This document shows positions 42,161 to 50,425 of a DNA stretch of 64,000 bases, piece after piece. Each line of letters opens with the position of its first letter. Positions within the stretch are counted from its first letter, which is position 1. Source of the DNA: DASUKM01 sp036278735 (lineage in GTDB: Bacteria > Acidobacteriota > Vicinamibacteria > Vicinamibacterales > 2-12-FULL-66-21); NCBI GenBank assembly GCA_036278735.1, contig DASUKM010000043.1, positions 1 through 64,000 of the forward strand, written 5' to 3'. The notes under the pieces were generated by a model. The model searched no databases and had not been told where the DNA came from. It saw only the letters and a program-made list of their open reading frames with translations. A program made the translations under genes and the position numbers.

Positions 42161-43309
42161 ATGAAACGCATCTACCTCTCTCCTCCGGATGTCGGTGTCG
42201 TCGAGCGCGACCTGCTGCTCGACGCGTTCGACTCGAACTGGATCGCACCGCTCGGGCCGCATGTCGATGCCTTCGAGAAGGAGTTCGCGGCCGCGATTGG
42301 CGTTCCATACGCCGTCGCGCTCTCGAGCGGCACCGCCGCGCTGCACCTCGGCCTCCAGATCCTCGGCGTCGAGCCGGGAGACGACGTGATCACCTCGACG
42401 CTGACGTTCGCCGCGACCGCCAACGCCATCACCTACGTCGGCGCCCGGCCGGTCTTCATCGACGTCTCGCCTGAAACGTGGACGCTCGATCCGGACCTGT
42501 TGGAGGAGGAACTCGAAGCGCGCCGGCGTCGAAACCAGCAGGCGACAGCGGTCCTTACGGTTGACCTCTACGGCCAGGCCGCCGACTATCGCAGGATTTC
42601 CGCCATCTGCGCCCAGTACGGCGTGCCCGTCATCGAAGACGCCGCCGAGGCGCTCGGGGCATCGTATGGCGAGCGCAAGGCCGGCGCCTTCGGCGAGTGC
42701 GCCGCCTTCTCGTTCAACGGCAACAAGATCATCACGACGAGCGGCGGCGGCATGCTCGTCTCCCATCGCCGCGAGATCGTCGATCGCGCGCGGCACCTGT
42801 CGACCCAGGCGCGCGAGCCGGCGCCCCACTATCAGCACGTGGACATCGGCTACAACTACCGCATGAGCAACCTGCTGGCGGCGGTCGGACGCGGGCAGTT
42901 GCACGGACTCGACGCGAAGGTGGCGCGGCGCCGCGCCATCAACCAGGCCTACAGGTCCTCGATGGCCGACTGGCCGGGCGTGGAGTTCATGCCCGAGGCG
43001 CCATACGGGCGGTCGAATGGCTGGCTGACGTGCGCCACGATCGATCCGGGCTCCTTCGGCGCGACCCGCGATGACGTGCGGCTGCATCTCGAGAGCCTCG
43101 ACATCGAAGCGCGCCCCGTCTGGAAGCCGATGCACCTGCAGCCGGTGTTCCGCGGCTGCGACGTCCGCGGCGGCGAGGTCGCCGCGCACCTGTTCGAGCA
43201 CGGCCTCTGTCTCCCGAGCGGATCGTCGCTGACCGACAGCGATCAGGCCATGGTCGTTGCGGCGGTTGGGGAAGTCAGGGCTAAAGCCCTGACCCACAGC
43301 CGGGTCTAG
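42161..43309 (+). CDS. pglE: PglE-type UDP-4-keto sugar aminotransferase
   Basis: A DegT/DnrJ/EryC1 aminotransferase of 382 residues that converts the 4-keto product of PglF to the 4-amino sugar. RIYLSPPDVG, SNWIAPLGP, SFNGNKIITTSGGGML (PLP lysine), LSTQAREPAPHYQH and ARPVWKPMHLQPVF match Campylobacter PglE closely. The last residues (VRAKALTHSRV) are encoded by a REP-like hairpin that has invaded the 3' end. GC content returns to the high level of the flanks in this gene. Confidence 0.93.
   Translation: MKRIYLSPPDVGVVERDLLLDAFDSNWIAPLGPHVDAFEKEFAAAIGVPYAVALSSGTAALHLGLQILGVEPGDDVITSTLTFAATANAITYVGARPVFIDVSPETWTLDPDLLEEELEARRRRNQQATAVLTVDLYGQAADYRRISAICAQYGVPVIEDAAEALGASYGERKAGAFGECAAFSFNGNKIITTSGGGMLVSHRREIVDRARHLSTQAREPAPHYQHVDIGYNYRMSNLLAAVGRGQLHGLDAKVARRRAINQAYRSSMADWPGVEFMPEAPYGRSNGWLTCATIDPGSFGATRDDVRLHLESLDIEARPVWKPMHLQPVFRGCDVRGGEVAAHLFEHGLCLPSGSSLTDSDQAMVVAAVGEVRAKALTHSRV
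43274..43293. repeat. REP-like hairpin inside the 3' end of pglE
   Basis: Perfect 20-base palindrome with 9-base arms (GTCAGGGCT and AGCCCTGAC) around AA. It is within the coding region, eight residues before the stop region of pglE. Confidence 0.8.
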
Positions 43310-43321
43310 GGGATCGACGCC

Positions 43322-43414
43322 GATCGCCGGGTCTAAAAGACCCGGGCCTACACCCATCGCCGGGTCTGAAGACCCGGCCTACACCGATCGCCGGGTCTAA
43401 AGACCCGGCCTACA
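43322..43414. repeat. Three tandem GGGTCT/AGACCC hairpins before pglF
   Basis: Three copies of a roughly 32-base unit containing CCGGGTCT-loop-AGACCCGG, in the 5' region of pglF and ending seven bases before its ATG. No Shine-Dalgarno is visible between array and start codon. Confidence 0.85.
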
Positions 43415-43420
43415 AACAAG

Positions 43421-45601
43421 ATGAAGCACAAGCTGAAGAACGGACTGTTCAAGTTCCGGCGCGTATTCTCGATCGGGTCGCAGATCCTGATGATCGTGGC
43501 GGCGAACCGGATCGCGTTCTCGCTGCGCTTCGACGGCCCCTTGCCCGAATGGGCGGCGCTGGCTTTCTGGCAGATGCTGCCGTGGCTGGTCGTCATCCGC
43601 GGCCTGACGTTCGTCCCGTTCCGCCTGTATGAAGGGCTCTGGCGCTACACGAGCATCTACGACCTGCGCGCGATCACGGCCGCCATCACGACGAGCAGCG
43701 TGCTCTTCTACGCTCTCGTGCGTAGCCCGCTCGGCCCCGCCGTGTATCCCCGCTCCGTCTTCATCACCGACGCCGTCCTGCTGCTCCTCATGCTCGGCGG
43801 CGTGCGCCTCACCCGCCGCATCGTCGCCGAGTTCTCGACCGGCCGCGGCGGCAAGCGCGTCCTGATCTTCGGCGCCGGCGATGCCGGCGAGCTGGTCGTC
43901 CGCGACATGAAGTCGAACCCGTCCTACGGCTACACGCCGGTCGGCTTCGTGGACGATGACGTCAGAAAGGTGGGGCGGCGCATCCACGGCGTCCCCGTGC
44001 TCGGCACCCGCGACGACCTCGCGAAGATCCTCGCCGAGCACCGGCCCGAGGAAGTCCTCATCGCGATCCCCGGCGCCGAGCCCGCGAACATGCGGCAGAT
44101 CGTCCGCGCGCTCGAGTCCTTCAAGATTCCGATCAAGACGCTGCCGCGGCTGCTCGACATCATCGACGGCAAGGTCGGCCTCGGCGAGATTCGCAGCCTG
44201 TCTGTCGAAGACCTGCTGTCGCGCGCGCCCGTCGGCCTCGACCAGGCGCCCGTGCGCCAGTTGATCCGCGGCCGCCGCGTGATGGTGACCGGCGCCGGCG
44301 GCTCGATCGGCTCCGAACTGTGCCGCCAGATCGCGAGGCTCCACCCCGCCTCGCTCGTGATGTTCGAACGCTACGAGAACAGCCTGCACGCCATCCGGAT
44401 CGAGCTGGAAGACGAGCACCGCGGCTTCAACCTGCACCCCGTCGTCGGCGACGTGGCCGATACGGTGTGCGTCGGCGGCGTGATGCAGCGGTTCCAGCCC
44501 GAGATCGTGTTCCACGCGGCCGCCCACAAGCACGTGCCGCTGATGGAAGAGAACCCCTGCGAGGCGATCAAGAACAACGTGCGCGGCACCCGGCTGCTCG
44601 CGCAGGCAGCCGAATTCTACGGCGTCGATCGCTTCATCTTCATCTCGACCGACAAGGCCGTGAACCCGACGAGCGTGATGGGCGGCTCGAAGCGCCTCGC
44701 GGAACTGGTGCTCCAGACGCAGGCGATTGGCAGCGGCACCTCCTTTTCGGTCGTCCGGTTCGGCAACGTCCTCGGCAGCAACGGCAGCGTCGTCCCGCGA
44801 TTCCTGGATCAAATCAAGCACGGCGGCCCGGTGACGATCACGCATCCGGAGATGCGGCGCTTCTTCATGCTGATCCCCGAGGCCGTGCAGCTCGTGATGC
44901 ACGCGGCCGCGCAGGCCGAAAGCGGCACGACGTACGTGCTCGAGATGGGAGAGCAGGTGAAGCTGCTCGACATGGCGCGCGACCTGATCCGCCTCTCGGG
45001 CTTCGTCCCCGAGGAAGAGATCCCGATCTCGTTCATCGGCCTGCGGCCGGGCGAAAAGCTCTACGAGGAACTGGTCGGCCGCGATGAAGACGTCGGGCCG
45101 TCTGCCATCGAGAAGATCCTGCGCGTGACGAGCCGCACGAAGCCGAATCCGGATCTGTTCGTGAACATCGACGCGATCGAATCGTTCGCCGCGCAGGGAG
45201 ACTCCGACGTGGTCCGCATGATGCTGAAGGACCTCATTCCGGAGTTCGACGCGGAGCCTGCCGAACGCCCCGCCGCGCCTGCGGAGCGGACGCCGATGTC
45301 CACCGCGGTGCCTGCTGAGGCCGGGGACGCGCAGTATCAGCTCTGCCCGAGCTGCTCGGGCGCCCACGTCCGCCGATCGAGAACGAAGGGGATCGTGGAG
45401 CGCGTGAAGCGGGAGTTCTCGGAGGAGCGCGTGTTCCGCTGCGACGCGTGCGGCTGGCGCGGCTGGCTGATGCCGCTCGTGTTCAGCGACGCCCAGGCCG
45501 CCGAGGTCGACGGCGAGCCCGACCTGTCGGTCGTCGATCGCTCGATCGGATCCCTCCTCGGCGTCGCGCGCCAGGCGTTCTCGCCGCGCCATCTCAATTA
45601 G
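43421..45601 (+). CDS. pglF: PglF-type UDP-GlcNAc 4,6-dehydratase with C-terminal zinc ribbon
   Basis: A 726-residue membrane-bound nucleotide-sugar dehydratase. Four N-terminal helices are followed by a first Rossmann domain (KRVLIFGAGDAGELVVRDM) and the catalytic SDR domain (VMVTGAGGSIGSELCRQIA). The active-site region is FISTDKAVNPTSVMGGSKR, where Met replaces the SDR tyrosine as in PglF/FlaA1-type dehydratases. It makes the 4-keto intermediate for pglE. Unusually, about 110 extra residues follow the dehydratase, holding two CxxC pairs (LCPSCSG and RCDACGW). Confidence 0.92.
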   Translation: MKHKLKNGLFKFRRVFSIGSQILMIVAANRIAFSLRFDGPLPEWAALAFWQMLPWLVVIRGLTFVPFRLYEGLWRYTSIYDLRAITAAITTSSVLFYALVRSPLGPAVYPRSVFITDAVLLLLMLGGVRLTRRIVAEFSTGRGGKRVLIFGAGDAGELVVRDMKSNPSYGYTPVGFVDDDVRKVGRRIHGVPVLGTRDDLAKILAEHRPEEVLIAIPGAEPANMRQIVRALESFKIPIKTLPRLLDIIDGKVGLGEIRSLSVEDLLSRAPVGLDQAPVRQLIRGRRVMVTGAGGSIGSELCRQIARLHPASLVMFERYENSLHAIRIELEDEHRGFNLHPVVGDVADTVCVGGVMQRFQPEIVFHAAAHKHVPLMEENPCEAIKNNVRGTRLLAQAAEFYGVDRFIFISTDKAVNPTSVMGGSKRLAELVLQTQAIGSGTSFSVVRFGNVLGSNGSVVPRFLDQIKHGGPVTITHPEMRRFFMLIPEAVQLVMHAAAQAESGTTYVLEMGEQVKLLDMARDLIRLSGFVPEEEIPISFIGLRPGEKLYEELVGRDEDVGPSAIEKILRVTSRTKPNPDLFVNIDAIESFAAQGDSDVVRMMLKDLIPEFDAEPAERPAAPAERTPMSTAVPAEAGDAQYQLCPSCSGAHVRRSRTKGIVERVKREFSEERVFRCDACGWRGWLMPLVFSDAQAAEVDGEPDLSVVDRSIGSLLGVARQAFSPRHLN

Positions 45602-45608
45602 CAGTAGG

Positions 45609-45626
45609 CCGGGTCTTTAGACCCGG
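45609..45626. repeat. Single GGGTCT/AGACCC hairpin
   Basis: Arms CCGGGTCT and AGACCCGG around TT, just after the pglF stop. It is followed at 45630-45653 by a CCCAAAG short repeat. Confidence 0.8.
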
Positions 45627-45655
45627 CGTTCCCAAAGCCCAAAGCCCAAAGCCTC

Positions 45656-47107
45656 GTGACAGCGCTCCCGTCTTCCGTCTCCGTGATCGCGGCGCCGCGC
45701 GCGCGGGACCAGCGCGCGCTGACGGCGCTGCGATACGGCACGATCGCGACGGCGGCGTGGGGCGTGTTCGCCTTCGGCGGCGTGTATCCCTGGGCGTATT
45801 GGCCGCTCGCCGGCGCGGCGCTCGTCTGCGGCATCGCGGGTCTGGCGTGGCGGCCCACCGCGAGCGTCGAGACCTCGAGCGTCCAAACGAAGGCCGCCTG
45901 CGCGCTGCTCGTCGCCGCGATCGCCGTGCAGCTCGTGCCGCTGCCGATCGCGTGGCTTCGCACGGCGAGCCCGGTCCGGCTGAGCCTGCTGCAGCAGCTC
46001 GACCCCGCGGTGGCCGCGAATCTGATCCGCGTTCACCCGCTGTCGATCTTTCCAGCCGGCACGTGGACGGGCGTGGCGCTGCTCGCCTGCTTTCTCGTGC
46101 TGTTCCTGGGAACGTCGCGGCTGCTGGCGTGGACCGGCGCGCGCCGGTGGGTCGAGGCGCTGATCGTCGTCGGCGTGGTGCTGGCGCTGGTCGGCCTTGC
46201 GCAGAAGCCGTCGCACTCGGGAAAGATTTACGGCTTCTGGCTGCCGGAAAGCGGCCGGCATCCGTTCGGGCCGTTCGTGAACAGGAATCACTTCGCGGGC
46301 GCGATGCTGCTCGTCGTCCCGCTCACGCTGGCCCTGTTGTGCGCCGGCGTGTCCCGCATCGCCCGCGACACGCGCATCCGCAACTGGCGCGATCGCGTGC
46401 TGTGGCTCTCGTCGCCCGATGCCAATCGACTGCTGCTGATCGGCGCCGCCGCCGGCCTGATGACGTTGTCGCTCCTGATGACGATGTCGCGCTCGGGGAT
46501 GGGGGCGCTGGCGTTGTCGCTCGCGGTGATTGCCTGGTTCGTGGTGCGCGGGCAGGCGAGCCGCGTCAGGAAGGCGACCGTCGGCGCGTATTTCGTGCTG
46601 CTGCTCGCGCTCACCGTGGGCTGGGTCGGGGCCGACGCGATCGTCGCGCGCTTCTCCAGCACCGACTGGGGTGAGTTCGACAATCGCCTGGGCGCGTGGC
46701 AGGACGCGCGCGACATCGTGGCGCGCTTTCCCATTGCGGGCACCGGCTACAACACGTACGGCACCGCGACGCTCATCTATCAACGCCACGATCTGACGCA
46801 GCACTACGAGCAGGCGCACGACGACTACCTGCAGCTCGCCGCGGAAGGTGGCGTGCTCGTCTGCCTGCCCGCGCTGCTCCTCATCGTGCTGTTCGCGTCC
46901 GACGTGCGGCGCCGCTTCAAAGACGACGAAACCGGATCGACGGCCTGGTGGCTGCGCGTGGGCGCCGTGACGGCATTGCTCGCGATGGCGCTTCAGGAAA
47001 CCGTCGAATTCAGCCTGCAGATGCCCGGCAACGCCGTGCTGTTCGCGATCGTCTGCGCCATTGCCGTGCACCGCGCGCCGGTACGCGCCGCGCGCTCCGC
47101 GTCGTGA
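45656..47107 (+). CDS. Second O-antigen ligase/polymerase-family membrane protein
   Basis: A 483-residue protein with about twelve hydrophobic segments. The Wzy_C core is present: PFVNRNHFAGAMLLVVPL and, later, ARFPIAGTGYNTYGT with HDDYLQLAAEGGVLVC. C-terminal LLAMALQETVEFSLQMPGNA resembles proteins linked to exopolysaccharide ligation. As another family member sits at 30645, one may polymerise and the other attach polymer to a lipid or protein; which is which cannot be told. The start is GTG. Confidence 0.82.
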   Translation: MTALPSSVSVIAAPRARDQRALTALRYGTIATAAWGVFAFGGVYPWAYWPLAGAALVCGIAGLAWRPTASVETSSVQTKAACALLVAAIAVQLVPLPIAWLRTASPVRLSLLQQLDPAVAANLIRVHPLSIFPAGTWTGVALLACFLVLFLGTSRLLAWTGARRWVEALIVVGVVLALVGLAQKPSHSGKIYGFWLPESGRHPFGPFVNRNHFAGAMLLVVPLTLALLCAGVSRIARDTRIRNWRDRVLWLSSPDANRLLLIGAAAGLMTLSLLMTMSRSGMGALALSLAVIAWFVVRGQASRVRKATVGAYFVLLLALTVGWVGADAIVARFSSTDWGEFDNRLGAWQDARDIVARFPIAGTGYNTYGTATLIYQRHDLTQHYEQAHDDYLQLAAEGGVLVCLPALLLIVLFASDVRRRFKDDETGSTAWWLRVGAVTALLAMALQETVEFSLQMPGNAVLFAIVCAIAVHRAPVRAARSAS

Positions 47108-49113
47108 AAATGTGCCATCGCTTTGCCGGGTCGGAAGATCGGGACCACAGGCCGGTGTTGATCGAAGCGCCCTTGCGGGTGGCCGCGAACGGGGCGCCCC
47201 GGTGGGCGCGCAGGCCGTCTTCCGTTGCTGCGCTGTTCGGCCGAGCACCCACTGGCGCGGTTCGCGGACAGGACCCGCCGCCGCGCTGGCCCTTCGGAAC
47301 TGCCCAGCGCCGGCTCGCCGTGGCGATCGCCTGCATGCTGGCCGCCGCGTGCGCCGGGCGAGCACGGCTCCCCGGCCCGGCGCCGGCCCTGGCCATAGCC
47401 CGCGGGGGGGCGAGTGCCTACACGATCTATCTGGCGCCCGACGCACCGGCCAGCGTCGTTGAGGCGGCAGCCGACCTGCACGACTACATCCAGCGGGCCA
47501 CGAATGCGTCGCTGCCGGTGTCGCGCGCGGCTGCGCCCCCGTCGTCGCCGCTGATCGCGCTCGGGCAGAGCGCGGCGCTTTCCAACGCTGGAGTGAGCAT
47601 CGCAGCGCTCGCGCCCGACGCCTACCGCATCGCGTCCCGCGGCGCGAACCTGTTCATCGCCGGGCCGGATTCGCCTTCGGGCGAGAAGCTGAAGACCGGC
47701 GGCACGACGACGGGAACAGCCAACGGCGTCCACGCGTTTCTCGAACGTTTTGTAAACGTGCGTTGGCTGATGCCTGGACCGGACGGCGACGACGTGCCCA
47801 AGGTCAACGAGTTGTCGGTGCCGGCGATCGACATCAGCGAAGCACCGGCGTTCGGGTACCGCCAGGTGCCGTACGTGCAGAACGGCGACCGTGCCGTTGA
47901 GAAGTGGTTGCGCCGACAGAACATCGGATCATCCGTCCGGCTCTATCACGGGCATCACTGGACTGCAATCGAAGCGTCCGAGTATCAGCAGCATCCGGAC
48001 TGGTTCGCGATGAAGAACGGCGTCCGGCCGCCGCCCGGCGTCTTGTACAAGCTAGAAACGACCAACCCTGGCCTCGTGCAGGCGTTCGCGGATCGGGCGA
48101 TCGCGGCGTTCCGCAAGGACCCGAATCTCTATACCTTTTCGATTTCTCCGGCGGACGGCCGCGGCTGGAGCGACAGCCCCGAGAGCAAGGCGCTGTACGA
48201 CACGAATCCGCACGGCGGGCTGTCGATCACCCCGCTGATCCTGAAGTTTTACAACGACGTCGCGGCGATCGTCGGGCGCGAGTTCCCGGATCGCCGATTG
48301 TGCGGGTACCTCTACCTGGATTACATGTTCCCGCCGTCGCACGGCATCCCGCCGCTCGCGCCGAACCTCTGTCTCGTGGTCGCGCCGCACATCGACTACG
48401 GCTATCAGTTGTTCCGCGATCAGGAGCGGCAGGATTTTCAGAACGTGATGGCCGCCTGGGGACGCGCGGTGCCGCTGACGGCCTACTACGATCTGCCGTC
48501 GAGGATCATCGGCCAGATCCCGGCCCCGACGCCTGTTTCTGCCGACATCCTGCAGCTCGTGTTCGACACGGCGGCGAAGTCCGGGATGCAGGGGGTCTAC
48601 GTGTACGGCGTCCCCGAATGGGGTTTCGGCGCCGCGACCAATTACGTGGAAGCCCAGCTCGCCTGGAATCCGTCGCAGGATGCGCACGCGCTGGTTACCG
48701 ATTTCTTCACGCGCGCCTACGGCCCGGCCGCGGGGGCGTCCATGCAGGCGCTCAACGGCCGCCTCGAACAGGCGTTCCGCATTTTCTATCGCGCGCACGA
48801 CGAAGCCGCGTATCGATTGACGACCGCCATGCTGCGCGAGATCTACGTTCCGATGCTGCCCGACATCGAGCGCACGTACGAGCAAGCACTGTCGCAGTGT
48901 ACGGAGCCCTCTCAGCGCGCGCGGCTGGAGATGTACGGGCGCGACCTGATCCTGCTGCACTGGGATCTTCGCCGCCTCGCGCTGATCCCCGACACGCCGT
49001 CACCGTTCGCCCGCACGAATGGGCAGATCACCGGCCTGCTGAAGCAGTGGAACCACGACCTCGCGACCTCGCCGGAGGATCGCAAGGCGGCGGTTGAGGC
49101 GCTCGCGAAGTAG
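47104..49113 (+). CDS. DUF4838-family lipoprotein (putative glycoside hydrolase-like)
   Basis: Up to 669 residues. The conserved part starts at AYTIYLAPDAPASVVEAAAD, a GH20/alpha-glucuronidase-like N-terminal domain, and continues into the DUF4838 domain (YRQVPYVQNGDRAVEKWLRRQN; PDWFAMKNGVRPPPG). Proteins of this family are found with carbohydrate genes, and a hydrolase role is suspected. A lipoprotein signal (RRLAVAIACMLAAACAG) lies about 70 residues in. The preceding 70 residues are low-quality and Arg/Pro-rich, so the real start is probably downstream of 47104. Confidence 0.78.
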   Translation: MKMCHRFAGSEDRDHRPVLIEAPLRVAANGAPRWARRPSSVAALFGRAPTGAVRGQDPPPRWPFGTAQRRLAVAIACMLAAACAGRARLPGPAPALAIARGGASAYTIYLAPDAPASVVEAAADLHDYIQRATNASLPVSRAAAPPSSPLIALGQSAALSNAGVSIAALAPDAYRIASRGANLFIAGPDSPSGEKLKTGGTTTGTANGVHAFLERFVNVRWLMPGPDGDDVPKVNELSVPAIDISEAPAFGYRQVPYVQNGDRAVEKWLRRQNIGSSVRLYHGHHWTAIEASEYQQHPDWFAMKNGVRPPPGVLYKLETTNPGLVQAFADRAIAAFRKDPNLYTFSISPADGRGWSDSPESKALYDTNPHGGLSITPLILKFYNDVAAIVGREFPDRRLCGYLYLDYMFPPSHGIPPLAPNLCLVVAPHIDYGYQLFRDQERQDFQNVMAAWGRAVPLTAYYDLPSRIIGQIPAPTPVSADILQLVFDTAAKSGMQGVYVYGVPEWGFGAATNYVEAQLAWNPSQDAHALVTDFFTRAYGPAAGASMQALNGRLEQAFRIFYRAHDEAAYRLTTAMLREIYVPMLPDIERTYEQALSQCTEPSQRARLEMYGRDLILLHWDLRRLALIPDTPSPFARTNGQITGLLKQWNHDLATSPEDRKAAVEALAK

Positions 49114-49157
49114 GCTTTGGGCTTTGGGCTTTAGGCTTTAGGAAGGCGCCGGAGTGG

Positions 49158-49178
49158 GTCAGCCCTTTATGGGCTGAC
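49158..49178. repeat. REP-like hairpin upstream of the second epimerase
   Basis: Arms GTCAGCCC and GGGCTGAC flank TTTAT. It ends eight bases before the ATG at 49187, where it could hide the ribosome-binding site. A GGCTTT short repeat precedes it at 49113-49139. Confidence 0.8.
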
Positions 49179-49186
49179 AGGTCCTC

Positions 49187-50269
49187 ATGCACATCATGCA
49201 CGTCGTCGGCGCGCGGCCCGCCTTCATGAAGGTGGCGGCCGTGCTGCACGAACTGCGGAAGTCGCGGCGCGCCAGGCAGACGCTCGTCCACACCGGGGAG
49301 TGGTTCGCGCGCACGCCGGCCGACCTGTTCCTGCAGGAGCTGGGGGTGCGCCGCGCCGACGTGCACCTCGGCGTCGGAATGGAATCGAGCGCCGGCCAGA
49401 TCGCGGGGACCATGCTGAGGCTCGAGCAGCACCTCGTCGACCTGAAGCCTGACCTCGTGCTCGTGTACGGCGACGGCAACGCGACGATCGCGGCGGCCCT
49501 CACCGCCACGAAGCTCGGGATCGACGTCGGCCACGTCGAGGCGGGTCTCCGCTCGCGCGACCGCCGCATGCCGCAGGAAATCAACCGCGTCCTGGTCGAT
49601 CGGATGGCGACGTGGCTGTTCACGCCGTCCAACGACGCCGACGAGAACCTGCTCGCGGAGGGAGCCGACCCGGCGGCCATCAAACTGGTCGGCAACGTCA
49701 TGATCGACACGCTGGTGCGGCTCATGCCGCAGGCGAATCCCGACCCGCTGCTCCAGGTGTTCGGCTTGATGAACAGCAAGGGGCCGGCTCCTTATGCCGT
49801 GGCCACGCTGCACAAGCCATTGACCGCCGAAGGGGAGGCGCGGTTCGAGGCGACGCTCGACGCGCTGACCGAGATCACGCGCGACGTGCCGGTGATCTTT
49901 CCCGTCGATCCCGACACGCGCCGCCACATGAAGGATCATCACCTGCGTTTCTCGGGACTGCTCGTCACCGAGCCGCTCACGTACCTGCAGTTCCTCGGCC
50001 TCGAACGTCACGCGCGCGTCGTCATCACCGACTCGGGCGGCATCCAGGAAGAGACGACGTATCTGGGCGTGCCGTGCCTGACGGTGCGCGACGCGACCGA
50101 CCGCCCCGTCACCGTGTCGATGGGCACCAACGTCGTCGTCGGCGGGGATCCCGAGCACCTGAAGACGGGCGTCGCGCAGGCGGTGTCGGGCCGCGGCCCG
50201 CGCGGCAGCGTGCCGCCGCTCTGGGACGGCCGCGCCGCTGAGCGCATCGTCGGGATTTTGATGAATTGA
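49187..50269 (+). CDS. Divergent WecB paralogue with altered active site
   Basis: A 360-residue homologue of UDP-GlcNAc 2-epimerase, alignable end to end with the copy at 36369. It keeps YGDGNAT, HVEAGLRS and TLHKP. It has changed GARPNF to GARPAF, HTGQHYD to HTGEWFA (E38-W39), SGSHAEQ to MESSAGQ, MPEE to MPQE (Q130 at the position of catalytic Glu131 in E. coli), and FPIHPRT to FPVDPDT. Normal epimerase activity is doubtful. It may act on another sugar, catalyse another step, or be regulatory. The frame is fully intact. Confidence 0.88.
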   Translation: MHIMHVVGARPAFMKVAAVLHELRKSRRARQTLVHTGEWFARTPADLFLQELGVRRADVHLGVGMESSAGQIAGTMLRLEQHLVDLKPDLVLVYGDGNATIAAALTATKLGIDVGHVEAGLRSRDRRMPQEINRVLVDRMATWLFTPSNDADENLLAEGADPAAIKLVGNVMIDTLVRLMPQANPDPLLQVFGLMNSKGPAPYAVATLHKPLTAEGEARFEATLDALTEITRDVPVIFPVDPDTRRHMKDHHLRFSGLLVTEPLTYLQFLGLERHARVVITDSGGIQEETTYLGVPCLTVRDATDRPVTVSMGTNVVVGGDPEHLKTGVAQAVSGRGPRGSVPPLWDGRAAERIVGILMN

Positions 50270-50307
50270 TCACAGATCCGGTGGGCCAGCCCACCCTGAT
50301 CCTGTGG

Positions 50308-50328
50308 GTCAGCCCTTTATGGGCTGAC
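50308..50328. repeat. REP-like hairpin after the second epimerase
   Basis: Same sequence and orientation as the copy at 49158, so the divergent epimerase gene is bracketed by two direct copies of one hairpin, about 1.15 kb apart. Confidence 0.8.
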
Positions 50329-50425
50329 CAGAGTCAGGGCCTAAAGCCGCGCACTGTCTGCAGCGCCGGCGCTTGACGGCCAGCCGCCCGATGGAGGACG
50401 ATCGGAACAGGCACGGAGGAATGGC

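Noticed and set aside
43397..45592. Long antisense open frame opposite pglF
   Set aside because: The plus strand encodes an unmistakable dehydratase with all motifs; the antisense protein has no family features.
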